The notes beneath the pieces are model-generated. The model made no database searches. It saw only the letters and a program-made list of their open reading frames with translations, and was not told the origin of the DNA. 49,918 nucleotides of DNA from Colimorpha sp045576855 (lineage in GTDB: Bacteria > Bacteroidota > Bacteroidia > Bacteroidales > P3): assembly GCA_045576855.1 (NCBI GenBank), contig JAZNHG010000034.1, positions 1-49,918 of the forward strand. The letters are read 5' to 3'. Numbering within the stretch: the first letter of the stretch is position 1; every line of letters starts with the position of its first letter. This document shows positions 8,275 to 15,862 of this stretch, in pieces. The translations under genes were made by a program, and so were the position numbers.

Positions 8275-9375
8275 TCAGTCGCCGAACTCGATGCCCACGC
8301 CTTTGGCGGTATGGACCAGGCGGCTGTCGGGAGCCACCAGGTTCTGCTCGCGGACGGCCTCTTCCAGCGGGATGCCCACCACGTCGGGATGGTGGTAGGC
8401 CACCATCTGGCCGAAGCGGCCTTCCATGACAAACTCCATAGCGCGCACGCCGAACTCGGTGGCCAGCACTCGGTCGAAGGCTATCGGGGTGCCTCCGCGC
8501 TGCAGGTGGCCCAGTATGGTGTAGCGTATGTCGTGCTCCACACCGGCGGCCTTCAGGTCGGCGGCCAGCTGCTCGCCCACGCCGCCCAGCTTGACATGCT
8601 GATAACCCACCTCGCCGGTCTCGGTGCCGGTCACCGTGCCGCCCTTGGGCATGGCCCCTTCGGCCACCACGATGATGCAGTAGCCGTGGCGCTTGTTGTA
8701 GCGCTGCTCTATCTTGGCCTTCACCTTGGCTATATCGTAGGGTATCTCCGGAATCAGACACACGTCGGCACCGCCGGCGATGGCGCTGTGCAGCGCTATC
8801 CAGCCCGCGTCGCGACCCATCACCTCCAGGATGAAGACCCGGTTGTGCGAGGCCGCCGTGGTCACCAGCTTGTCTATGGCGTCGGTGCAAATCTGCACGG
8901 CCGTCTGGAAGCCGAAGGTATAGTCGGTCAGCGACAGGTCGTTGTCGATGGTCTTGGGCACTCCGACGATATTGAGGCCCTTTTTGGCAAGGCCCAGCGA
9001 GATACGCTGACTGCCGTCGCCGCCGATGTTGATGACGGCGTCCACTCCCATATACTGCAACTTGCGCAGCATCTCGTCGCTGCGGTCCACGGTGGTCCAG
9101 CTGCCGTCGGCGTTCTTCACGGGCCAGGCGAAGGGGCCGCCCTTGTTGGTGGTACCCAGTATGGTGCCACCCTGTATCTGCAGTCCCTCCACGCTCTTCT
9201 CGTCGAGCATCACAATCTCGGTCGGCTCGCGCAGCACTCCGTTGAACGACTCCACGCATCCGATAACCTCCCAGTCGTCGGCCTGCGCAGCTCGCTTCAC
9301 GATGCCGCGTATCACCGCATTCAGTCCGGGACAATCGCCGCCTCCGGTCAGAACCATCACTCTTTTCAGTGCCAT
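8275..9375 (-). CDS. pfkA: 6-phosphofructokinase (PfkA family, Gly/Lys mixed type)
   Basis: Cytoplasmic glycolytic enzyme phosphorylating fructose 6-phosphate; 366 residues. Visible motifs are the phosphate-binding GGGDCPGLN (11-19), GGDGS (118-122), the catalytic segment PKTIDND (140-146), and FILEVMGRDAGWIA. The residue after GGD is Gly, as in ATP-dependent enzymes. The residue before TIDND is Lys, as in pyrophosphate-dependent enzymes, where classical ATP enzymes have Gly. That places it with the mixed long-form group, for which ATP use is most likely but not certain. The start MALKRVMVLTGGGDCPG is the natural N-terminus. The small Cys-rich gene follows after 15 bp. Confidence 0.94.
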   Translation of the reverse strand: MALKRVMVLTGGGDCPGLNAVIRGIVKRAAQADDWEVIGCVESFNGVLREPTEIVMLDEKSVEGLQIQGGTILGTTNKGGPFAWPVKNADGSWTTVDRSDEMLRKLQYMGVDAVINIGGDGSQRISLGLAKKGLNIVGVPKTIDNDLSLTDYTFGFQTAVQICTDAIDKLVTTAASHNRVFILEVMGRDAGWIALHSAIAGGADVCLIPEIPYDIAKVKAKIEQRYNKRHGYCIIVVAEGAMPKGGTVTGTETGEVGYQHVKLGGVGEQLAADLKAAGVEHDIRYTILGHLQRGGTPIAFDRVLATEFGVRAMEFVMEGRFGQMVAYHHPDVVGIPLEEAVREQNLVAPDSRLVHTAKGVGIEFGD

Positions 9376-9440
9376 ATTTGTCTGTTTATTCGTTCATCTT
9401 CAATCTGTTACACACACCGCAGCAGTGCAGTATCCAACCA

Positions 9441-9448
9441 CAAATATA
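9441..9448 (-). promoter_or_regulatory. Probable -7 box of pfkA
   Basis: TATATTTG on the minus strand matches TAnnTTTG and lies 65 bp before the pfkA ATG. No convincing TTTG box is present at the expected distance upstream, so only half of the promoter is supported. Confidence 0.45.
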
Positions 9449-9526
9449 CAAAAAAAATAAATACCGACGACACTTCCATCAATAAATTCCTAGCCCTGTA
9501 GACCAAAGAGTCTGTTGACTTATAGT

Positions 9527-9596
9527 TATTCTCCTGCTAGCCTGCGGCGTCGCGAGATCTTGTGGATCTTGTAGATTATTCCGCCTGCGGCGGTTA
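9527..9596 (+). repeat. 70-bp perfect direct repeat, copy 1
   Basis: Seventy bases starting TATTCTCCTGCTAG and ending CCTGCGGCGGTTA are identical to 9805-9874, 278 bp further on. The repeat contains the hairpin CCGCC-TGC-GGCGG (9581-9593) and a short internal duplication of GATCTTGT. The identity suggests a recent duplication or a repeat family under gene conversion. Confidence 0.9.
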
Positions 9597-9631
9597 CGCG
9601 GAGCGCAATAATCTAGATGACTTCTATAAAT

Positions 9632-9719
9632 TGCCTCGAAGAGGCATTACTCTCAATAACCCCACACGGAAGTGTGGGGTAAACCAAGCAAATACACAAC
9701 CCGCGTCTTGGAGAGACGC
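9632..9719. repeat. Cluster of three small perfect hairpins
   Basis: Three stem-loops follow each other between the two 70-bp repeats: TGCCTC-GAA-GAGGCA (9632-9646); ACCCCACAC-GGAA-GTGTGGGGT (9659-9680), whose loop is a GNRA-type tetraloop; and GCGTCT-TGGAG-AGACGC (9703-9719). No gene is evident here: the only frame, 9562-9852 (+), has low-complexity coding and translates the repeats. The hairpins could be RNA processing, termination or REP-like sequences. Confidence 0.7.
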
Positions 9720-9804
9720 CACTGAAAGTGAATTTATTGAACCACCCTCTAAAAGATTTATAGATTTCTGCCCGCTAGGACAAGGAGATTTGTCGATTTA
9801 CAGA

Positions 9805-9874
9805 TATTCTCCTGCTAGCCTGCGGCGTCGCGAGATCTTGTGGATCTTGTAGATTATTCCGCCTGCGGCGGTTA
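9805..9874 (+). repeat. 70-bp perfect direct repeat, copy 2
   Basis: Identical over 70 bp to 9527-9596. It is followed immediately by the GAACACT heptamers that precede element copy C. Confidence 0.9.
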
Positions 9875-9875
9875 T

Positions 9876-9903
9876 GAACACTGAACACTGAACACTGAAC
9901 ACT
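9876..9903 (-). repeat. GAACACT heptamer array before copy C
   Basis: Four identical GAACACT units (reverse complement of AGTGTTC) abut element copy C, as the GAACACT/GCACACT array abuts copy A. Complementary CAGTGTT units follow the element at 10000-10034, so the element is bracketed by facing heptamer arrays. Confidence 0.85.
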
Positions 9904-9904
9904 A

Positions 9905-9988
9905 CCCCGAAGGGGGTCATCCTACCACCATCCTACCATCAACCTACCACCATCCTACCACCATCCTACCATTTTAACATTTCGGAAG
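9905..9988 (+). repeat. Modular intergenic element, copy C (TACC heads)
   Basis: CCCCGAAGGGGGTCATCC is followed by five TACC heads at 11-bp steps with tails ACCATCC, ATCAACC, ACCATCC, ACCATCC, then ATTTTAACATTTCGGAAG. It is the cleanest of the four copies. It lies upstream of the large repeat-protein gene, with copy D downstream of that gene. Confidence 0.88.
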
Positions 9989-9999
9989 GCTGCCTTATT

Positions 10000-10084
10000 C
10001 AGTGTTCAGTGTTTAGTGTGCAGTGTGCAGTGTTCTGGTGCGGCAGCCCGCTCTCCACTCTCCACTCTCCGCTCTCCACTCTCC
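10000..10084 (+). repeat. Heptamer arrays CAGTGTT and RCTCTCC after copy C
   Basis: Five CAGTGTT-class units (10000-10034) and five GCTCTCC/ACTCTCC units (10050-10084) repeat the order seen after copy A at 300-377. The following 10085-10200 turns AT-rich and carries no recognisable gene. Confidence 0.82.
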
Positions 10085-10201
10085 GCCCTCATACCTCCGC
10101 CCTCACCCCTAACGCCGCAGGCGTGCAGGAGACTGCTAGTTAATTTATGTTAAAAATGTATTTTATTATAAATTAACATCATAAGTTTAAAATAAAAGTC
10201 A

Positions 10202-10209
10202 TACCTTTG
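10202..10209 (+). promoter_or_regulatory. Probable -7 box of the large repeat-protein gene
   Basis: TACCTTTG matches TAnnTTTG and sits 47 bp before the ATG at 10257, downstream of a very AT-rich stretch. No clear TTTG box is found 20 bp upstream. Confidence 0.55.
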
Positions 10210-10256
10210 CATTTTAATATCTTTTCAAAAAGAAACAAACAACACTCAAACAATCA

Positions 10257-13200
10257 ATGAAATACACGACAACTTCCACCACAAGAAGCCGCCACATTCT
10301 GCCCGGAATGCTTTTTGCCCTTATGCTTATGGCCGCCCCAGCCCTGCAGGCGCAGACGGCCAACGGATATGTCATCTACTGCGAGGACTACGGCCTCTTC
10401 TTGGCCCACGATGCCTCGGGCAATGTGAACACTGCCGGCGTCAGCACGTTCGACCCCGCCACCTGCCTCTGGGCCGTGGGCACCTACATCCGCCCCACCT
10501 CGGCCAACGGCACCACCGTGCTCAACAACCTATACCTGTGTCCTCGAAATGGAAACAACAGCTATACTCTTAATACCAGTAATAGTAACACCTACAGAGC
10601 ATGGGGTGGTGGCTTGTCCGATGGCGGTCAGCCATACTACGGCACCCGTAACCTCCGCGTCACAGGAGGCACCACTTGGCAAGTAGGTACCGGCACAGAC
10701 CGTCGCGGTACTGTCTATGCCGTAAGCAAACAGGAGACTGAGAAAAATGTAGCCGCCGCCTACGCTGGCACCCTTAGCGGCGCCACCGAGCTCATCGGTG
10801 CCGGTGCCACCAGCACCGTCACCCCCACAGCCACCTATACCGCCGCCCATACCCTCAACGTCGTCACCTATACCTACAACGGCGGGGAAGAGTTGGGCAG
10901 CACCACCACCGGCACCGTGCCCACACCCACCGCTGTCAACCTGGCCAGCGGATGGACCCTCAGCTGGAGCCTCAGCGACGACACCTACGCCACCATCAGC
11001 GACGACGGCGTGGTGACCGTTGGGAGCACCCTCCCCGCCACCTATGCCACCACCACCGTCACCCTCACCGCCACCCGCACCGACGGCACCGGCAGCTTCA
11101 GCGCCACCATGCCCCTGACCATCTACGCCTCGGCCGCGATAAAGACCAACGTCGTCGGCGGCACGCAGGGCATCAGCGGCGGCATCGTCACCCTCAACGA
11201 CTACGAGGACCACTCCTGGAGCTACTACAGCGACGCCACCCTGCCCGCCCGCATGCGCAGCCTCAACCCCGCCAACGTGGTCATCAAATACTACGGCAAC
11301 GGCACCAACACCGTCTCGACCAACAACAACGCCTCGCCCGCACTCAGCACCTTCACGGCTTCGACCAACAACAGCGTGGCCGTGGGCATCGACGAGCCCG
11401 AAAGCACCTTCGTCTACTACAAGACCCTCGAGCGCACCTCCGGCAGCACCTATGGCTCCGCCTCCTACAACTACACCACCATCCCCAACCCCTTCAGCAT
11501 CCGTCCCACCTACGGCACGGACGCCACCACGCGCTGGCGCGGCTTCTACGCCTGGCGCATCAAGAGCATCAACGGCGGCACCATCAGCGGCAAGGCCGTG
11601 GGCGACACCATCGACGCCGAGGCCACCGTCAGCTTCATCCCCACGGCGGAATACGGCATGACCGTCGAGTTGGAAGCCCTCTGGGCCAGGGCCTATGTAA
11701 ACACCGGCTTGCAGGCATCCGTGAGCCGCGAACGCAACTTCATCGTTGTTTCAAACGATGCAGGCAGAACCCTGGACGATGTGAGGAGCAATAACCCCTG
11801 CACCTACTCCTCCTTCTACCCCGACGGCACCACCAACGGCACCGAGACCGCCACGCTGGCGAATCGCAATACGCGCCGCGCCACCTTCACCCCCACGGCC
11901 GACAGCAAGATAGAGTATATGCTACTCAACGGCAACAACTACGATATAAGTGCCAATGCACACAACCTGACCCTCGGTCGCGGCATCGGCGCAGCAGGCG
12001 GCACCAATTCTTGCAACAATTTCTCTTCCATCAACAGCAACCAGACCGCAACCCTGAACTTCACCGCACGTGTGGAGAGCGGCGTGTACAACAGAGTCTA
12101 TCTGATGTCGAATGGTAATACCATCTCGGGCAGAGTCCACAACCACCTCGTCTTCGGCAGCGACTACGACCGCGCCGCCGGCGACAACTCGAAACTGAGC
12201 GTGGCGCAGGACAACCAAATTAACTTTGCAACGCCTTCTCTTGGCGCGGTCAACAAAGACCAGCCCGTGCTCGACATCGAGGTGAAGAGCGGAGAATATC
12301 AGCGGAACTACTGGTACGACAACAACACCTCGGCCTACAACTTCTCGTTCTATTGCCACAGCACGGAGAACAACTCCTATCCAGGCTTGGTAAGCCTCAC
12401 CGTGGAGGGAGGCCATTTTGCCAACATCAACGGTGGTCGCGGTTCGTCGACAGAGGGACGCATCACCCCCGACTCGCTGACCTTCTCCATGCGTTTCAAG
12501 GGAGGAACCGTGGAGAACTCCATCTATGGCGCTGCTTCGAACAACCCCACCTACGGCAGCCGCCGCCTCATCTTCACCGGCGGCGAGGTAAAGGGATGGG
12601 TCGTGGCCGGATGCAATGGCACCGGAACCGACAATAATGCCTACGTTACAGGCAACTCATACATCTACGTAGGTGGAAACATGAAGTTAGGTAACGCGAG
12701 TGAGCCCCGAAACAACAACGGCACACCCGGTGGCAGCGTCTATGGCGCCGGCCGCGGCAACGACAGCCATCGGGCCTCTATCACGAATTCACATGTGGCG
12801 GTTGCAGACAAAGCCGAGATCTTGGAGAACGTCTTTGGCGGCGGCTTCCACGGCTACATCACCGACACCTCCAACGTCTTCGTCCTCGGCGGCACCGTCC
12901 ACGGCCGTGTGTACGGTGGCGGCAGCGAGAACGGCGACGTCAGCGCTGCCATACCCCGCCGCATACCCATTGCGAACGTCATCATGACCGGCGGCGTGGT
13001 GGAGGACGGCGTCTATGGCGGAAGCTACACCAGGGGCATCGTGTCCAACCAGGTCAACGTGCAGATCAACGGCGGCCAGGTGGGCACCAGCTCGAGCAAC
13101 GCCAATGTGCACGGCGGCGGCTACGGCCCCGCGACGACCGTCAACGGCAACGTCAACGTTACCCTTGGCAACACGCCGGCCAACACCGGCGGCGCCACGG

Positions 13201-13616
13201 TCTACGGCAACGTCTACGGCGGCTCGGCCCTGGGCGACGTGAACACCAACGGCAGCAACACCACCATTGTCACCCTCAACCGCGGCACGGTGAACGGAAA
13301 CGTCTTCGGCGGTGCCCTCGGCGTGGGAGCCGACGTACACGGCAAAATCTCCGTCGACATGAAGGGCGGCACGGTGAACGGCAACGTCTACGGCGGCGGC
13401 GACGAGGCAGCCTACAGCCCCAACAGCAACCACCCCGTGGTGCAGCAGACCGGCGGCACGGCGGGCAACGTCTTCGGCGGCGGACGCGGCGAAACGGCCG
13501 TCGTCACCGGCAACCCGCAGGTAACCCTCAGCGGCACGGCACATGTGAAGGGCAACGTCTTCGGCGGCGGCCACGCCGCAGCCGTCACAGGCAACCCGCA
13601 CGTGACGATTCAGTAG
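10257..13616 (+). CDS. Large secreted repeat protein, adhesin-like
   Basis: A 1119-residue exported protein of unknown function. The signal peptide ends near ALQAQ (residue 33). Around residues 190-290 the sequence looks like a bacterial Ig-like domain (VNLASGWTLSWSLSDD, YATISDDGVVTVGS, VTLTATRTDGTG). From about residue 700 on it is built of imperfect repeats around GG-x-V-x-x-x-VYGGG or NVFGGG, which suggests a beta-helix or solenoid on the cell surface. It ends abruptly in GNPHVTIQ. I see no type IX sorting domain or other anchor, so it may be a shortened relative of longer surface proteins. Thr, Asn, Gly and Ala dominate. An adhesin role is inference. Confidence 0.75.
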   Translation: MKYTTTSTTRSRHILPGMLFALMLMAAPALQAQTANGYVIYCEDYGLFLAHDASGNVNTAGVSTFDPATCLWAVGTYIRPTSANGTTVLNNLYLCPRNGNNSYTLNTSNSNTYRAWGGGLSDGGQPYYGTRNLRVTGGTTWQVGTGTDRRGTVYAVSKQETEKNVAAAYAGTLSGATELIGAGATSTVTPTATYTAAHTLNVVTYTYNGGEELGSTTTGTVPTPTAVNLASGWTLSWSLSDDTYATISDDGVVTVGSTLPATYATTTVTLTATRTDGTGSFSATMPLTIYASAAIKTNVVGGTQGISGGIVTLNDYEDHSWSYYSDATLPARMRSLNPANVVIKYYGNGTNTVSTNNNASPALSTFTASTNNSVAVGIDEPESTFVYYKTLERTSGSTYGSASYNYTTIPNPFSIRPTYGTDATTRWRGFYAWRIKSINGGTISGKAVGDTIDAEATVSFIPTAEYGMTVELEALWARAYVNTGLQASVSRERNFIVVSNDAGRTLDDVRSNNPCTYSSFYPDGTTNGTETATLANRNTRRATFTPTADSKIEYMLLNGNNYDISANAHNLTLGRGIGAAGGTNSCNNFSSINSNQTATLNFTARVESGVYNRVYLMSNGNTISGRVHNHLVFGSDYDRAAGDNSKLSVAQDNQINFATPSLGAVNKDQPVLDIEVKSGEYQRNYWYDNNTSAYNFSFYCHSTENNSYPGLVSLTVEGGHFANINGGRGSSTEGRITPDSLTFSMRFKGGTVENSIYGAASNNPTYGSRRLIFTGGEVKGWVVAGCNGTGTDNNAYVTGNSYIYVGGNMKLGNASEPRNNNGTPGGSVYGAGRGNDSHRASITNSHVAVADKAEILENVFGGGFHGYITDTSNVFVLGGTVHGRVYGGGSENGDVSAAIPRRIPIANVIMTGGVVEDGVYGGSYTRGIVSNQVNVQINGGQVGTSSSNANVHGGGYGPATTVNGNVNVTLGNTPANTGGATVYGNVYGGSALGDVNTNGSNTTIVTLNRGTVNGNVFGGALGVGADVHGKISVDMKGGTVNGNVYGGGDEAAYSPNSNHPVVQQTGGTAGNVFGGGRGETAVVTGNPQVTLSGTAHVKGNVFGGGHAAAVTGNPHVTIQ

Positions 13617-13642
13617 CGCAGAGCGCAATATGTAATATGTAT

Positions 13643-13690
13643 AGTGGTGAGTGGACAGCTAGCCGTCACTCACCACTTGCTTTTTGCATT
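13643..13690 (+). terminator. Hairpin terminator after the repeat-protein gene
   Basis: An 11-bp perfect stem (AGTGGTGAGTG, 13643-13653, with CACTCACCACT, 13667-13677) closes a 13-nt loop and is followed by TGCTTTTTGC. Position and shape fit a Rho-independent terminator for the gene ending at 13616. Confidence 0.7.
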
Positions 13691-13715
13691 CACCATTCAC
13701 CATTCATCATTCACC
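13688..13715 (+). repeat. ATTCACC heptamer array
   Basis: Four units (ATTCACC, ATTCACC, ATTCATC, ATTCACC) precede element copy D. A second array of the same class lies at 13920-13947 between the two long duplicated hairpin segments. Confidence 0.85.
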
Positions 13716-13728
13716 ATCACCCCCTCCG

Positions 13729-13803
13729 CCCCAAAGAAGGGGTCATCCTTGCACCATCCATGTATCAACCATGCACCATCCTTGCATTTTAACATTTCGG
13801 AAG
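13729..13803 (+). repeat. Modular intergenic element, copy D (WTGC-type heads, one unit fewer)
   Basis: CCCCAAAGAAGGGGTCATCC is followed by heads TTGC, ATGT, ATGC, TTGC at 11-bp steps with tails ACCATCC, ATCAACC, ACCATCC, then ATTTTAACATTTCGGAAG. It has four heads where the other copies have five. The second tail is ATCAACC as in the other copies. Confidence 0.85.
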
Positions 13804-13813
13804 CGACGTAGGA

Positions 13814-13916
13814 AAACGTCCCGCCCGTCCGTCCCACCGCGGGTGGGACGGACGGGGCGCGGGAGGAGAGACCCGCCTCTGCCGGTCTATTGAAAGGAAG
13901 CTCCTACGGAGCATCC
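13814..13916. repeat. Duplicated segment with 15-bp-stem hairpin, copy 1
   Basis: A segment of about 103 bp that recurs with small differences at 13999-14105. It carries a perfect 15-bp stem (13824-13838 with 13842-13856) around the centre GCG, then a purine-rich stretch and TCCTACGGAGCATCC. Part of its right half (around 13887-13911) recurs in inverted form near 13952-13976. Confidence 0.85.
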
Positions 13917-13919
13917 ACC

Positions 13920-13947
13920 ATTCACCATTCATCATTCATCATTCACC
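13920..13947 (+). repeat. ATTCACC heptamer array, second
   Basis: Four units: ATTCACC, ATTCATC, ATTCATC, ATTCACC. It sits between the two copies of the hairpin segment. Confidence 0.8.
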
Positions 13948-13998
13948 AGATAGCCCGTAGGGCTTTTCTTTCAATAGAATTGCGTTTATCGGGAGAAC

Positions 13999-14105
13999 AA
14001 ACGTCCCGCCCGTCCGTCCCACCCGCGGTGGGACGGACGGGCAGAGCGCGGGAGAAGAGACGCGTCTCTGCTGGTCTATTGAAAGAAAGCTCCTACGGAG
14101 CATCC
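13999..14105. repeat. Duplicated segment with 15-bp-stem hairpin, copy 2
   Basis: Same segment as 13814-13916, with a few substitutions and a 4-bp length difference. The 15-bp stem (14009-14023 with 14027-14041) is identical, but the centre reads CGC instead of GCG, so the 33-bp hairpin is the exact reverse complement of copy 1. The rest of the gap to 14246 shows no gene. Confidence 0.85.
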
Positions 14106-14246
14106 CTTTTCTCACTCTGCACTGAAAGATTTACCTGCGTAGCTTCGACTAATTCGAACAATTCGTCGTCAAAGAAACCCATTCGGACTTTTCGCCGTCA
14201 GATTCACTTTTTTGAAAATTTTTTACCAAAGTAAGCAAATTAGTTG

Positions 14247-14254
14247 TATCTTTG
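14247..14254 (+). promoter_or_regulatory. Probable -7 box of the decarboxylase gene
   Basis: TATCTTTG matches TAnnTTTG, 61 bp before the ATG at 14316. A weak TTTTAC lies where the -33 box is expected. Confidence 0.5.
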
Positions 14255-14315
14255 CAGCACCTATCCGAGCGAGTCGGATTGAAGAAACAATTGTAAATTA
14301 ATCAATTTAGCTGCC

Positions 14316-15716
14316 ATGAGAAACAAATACTACGACCTGATTGACCAGACATTCGACTTTCCGCAGGACGAATTCCGCACCGAGGACGGCGAACTGTACT
14401 TCCACGACATACCGCTGATGGAGATTATCAAGCAGTACGGCACACCGCTGAAAATCACCTATCTGCCAAAAATCAGCTCGCAGATACAGCGTGCCAAACG
14501 CCTGTTCAACGTGGCCATAGCCAAGACCGACTATCGCGGCAGCTACAACTACTGCTACTGCACCAAGAGCAGCCACTTTGCATTTGTGCTGGAAGAGGCG
14601 CTGAAGAACGACATCAACCTGGAGACATCGTCGGCCTTCGACATCAACCTGATACAGGAGCTGCATGCACAAGGGTTGATCGACAAGGAGAAAGTCATCG
14701 TGTGCAACGGCTTCAAGAAAGAGCAGTACATAGAGAACATCGTGGGCATCTACGCCGACGGCTTCCGCAACGTGATACCCGTTCTGGACAACAAGAATGA
14801 GTACTACACGCTGGACCGGATGCTGGAGAAGGTGGACGAGCCGATGCAACTGGGCATACGCATAGCGTCGGAAGAGGAGCCCAAGTTCGACTTCTACACC
14901 TCGCGCCTGGGCATCCGCTATCACGACATAGTGAGCTTCTACGAAGAGCAGGTGAAGCCCAATCCCAAGTTCCGGTTCAAGATGCTGCACTTCTTCATCA
15001 ACACGGGTATCCGCGACACGGCCTACTACTGGAACGAGCTGGCGAAGTGCGTGAACGTGTACTGCGACCTGAAGCGGGTGTGTCCGGAGCTGGATTCGCT
15101 GAATATCGGCGGCGGCTTTCCGAGCAAGGTGAGCCTGGCGGCCAACTACGACTACGAGTATATGGCGGAGGAGATATTGGCCCAAATCAAGGCCATCTGC
15201 ACCACACGCGGAGTGGAGGAGCCGAACATATTCACCGAGTTCGGAAGCTTCACCGTGGGCGAAAGCGGCGCCACGCTCTACAGCATCCTGGACCAGAAGC
15301 AGCAGAACGACCGCGAGCTGTGGTATATGATAGACTCGAGTTTCATCACCACCCTACCCGACACCTGGGGCATCAACCAGCGCTTCATCATGCTGCCCAT
15401 CAACCACTGGGACTGCGAGTACCAGCGCGTCTTCCTGGGAGGTCTGACGTGCGACTCGGAGGACTACTACAACGCCGACAGCCACGCCAACGCCATCTTC
15501 CTGCCCAAGCTGCAGAAGGACGATCCGCTCTACATAGGATTCTTCCACACCGGCGCCTACCAGGAGAGCATAGGCGGCTACGGCGGCATACAGCACTGCC
15601 TCATCCCCGCCCCCAAGCATGTGATTATTGACAAGGACGAGAACGGCGAATATACCACCAAACTCTTCGCCAAAGAGCAAAGCTACAAGTCGATGCTGAA
15701 GATTTTGGGGTATTGA
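14316..15716 (+). CDS. Fold-III PLP-dependent decarboxylase, arginine decarboxylase-type of Bacteroidota
   Basis: A 466-residue cytoplasmic enzyme of the alanine racemase/ornithine-DAP decarboxylase fold. The PLP lysine is probably K84 in YCYCTKSSHF; SLNIGGGFPSK supplies the glycine-rich phosphate loop; and GLTCDSEDYY near the C-terminus holds the conserved active-site Cys-Asp. Proteins of this length and sequence in Bacteroidota are usually annotated as arginine decarboxylase, which would start polyamine synthesis. The substrate is not proven and could be another basic amino acid. It stands alone, with a promoter box upstream and a terminator hairpin downstream. Confidence 0.82.
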   Translation: MRNKYYDLIDQTFDFPQDEFRTEDGELYFHDIPLMEIIKQYGTPLKITYLPKISSQIQRAKRLFNVAIAKTDYRGSYNYCYCTKSSHFAFVLEEALKNDINLETSSAFDINLIQELHAQGLIDKEKVIVCNGFKKEQYIENIVGIYADGFRNVIPVLDNKNEYYTLDRMLEKVDEPMQLGIRIASEEEPKFDFYTSRLGIRYHDIVSFYEEQVKPNPKFRFKMLHFFINTGIRDTAYYWNELAKCVNVYCDLKRVCPELDSLNIGGGFPSKVSLAANYDYEYMAEEILAQIKAICTTRGVEEPNIFTEFGSFTVGESGATLYSILDQKQQNDRELWYMIDSSFITTLPDTWGINQRFIMLPINHWDCEYQRVFLGGLTCDSEDYYNADSHANAIFLPKLQKDDPLYIGFFHTGAYQESIGGYGGIQHCLIPAPKHVIIDKDENGEYTTKLFAKEQSYKSMLKILGY

Positions 15717-15796
15717 GGAGGAGAGAAGCCGAAGAGTCGAAGAGCCGAAGAGTCGAAGAGCGAGGGAGTCTTAGAGTCTAAGCGTCTAAAAGTGAA

Positions 15797-15840
15797 GAGT
15801 GGAGAGCAGGCTGCAGCCAACTCTCCACTCTCTTCTTTTA
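15797..15840 (+). terminator. Hairpin terminator after the decarboxylase
   Basis: A 10-bp perfect stem, GAGTGGAGAG (15797-15806) with CTCTCCACTC (15821-15830), is followed by TCTTCTTTTA. The stem arms belong to the ACTCTCC heptamer class seen elsewhere in the window. Confidence 0.7.
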
Positions 15841-15862
15841 GCTCCTTCGATTCAGACTCTCC

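Noticed and set aside
8074..9501. 475-codon open frame antisense to pfkA and the Cys-rich gene
   Set aside because: His/Gln/Val-rich antisense translation without domain features; it spans a gene boundary and the pfkA promoter.
9562..9852. 96-codon frame between pfkA and the repeat protein
   Set aside because: It translates the 70-bp repeats and hairpins, has no promoter and no family resemblance.
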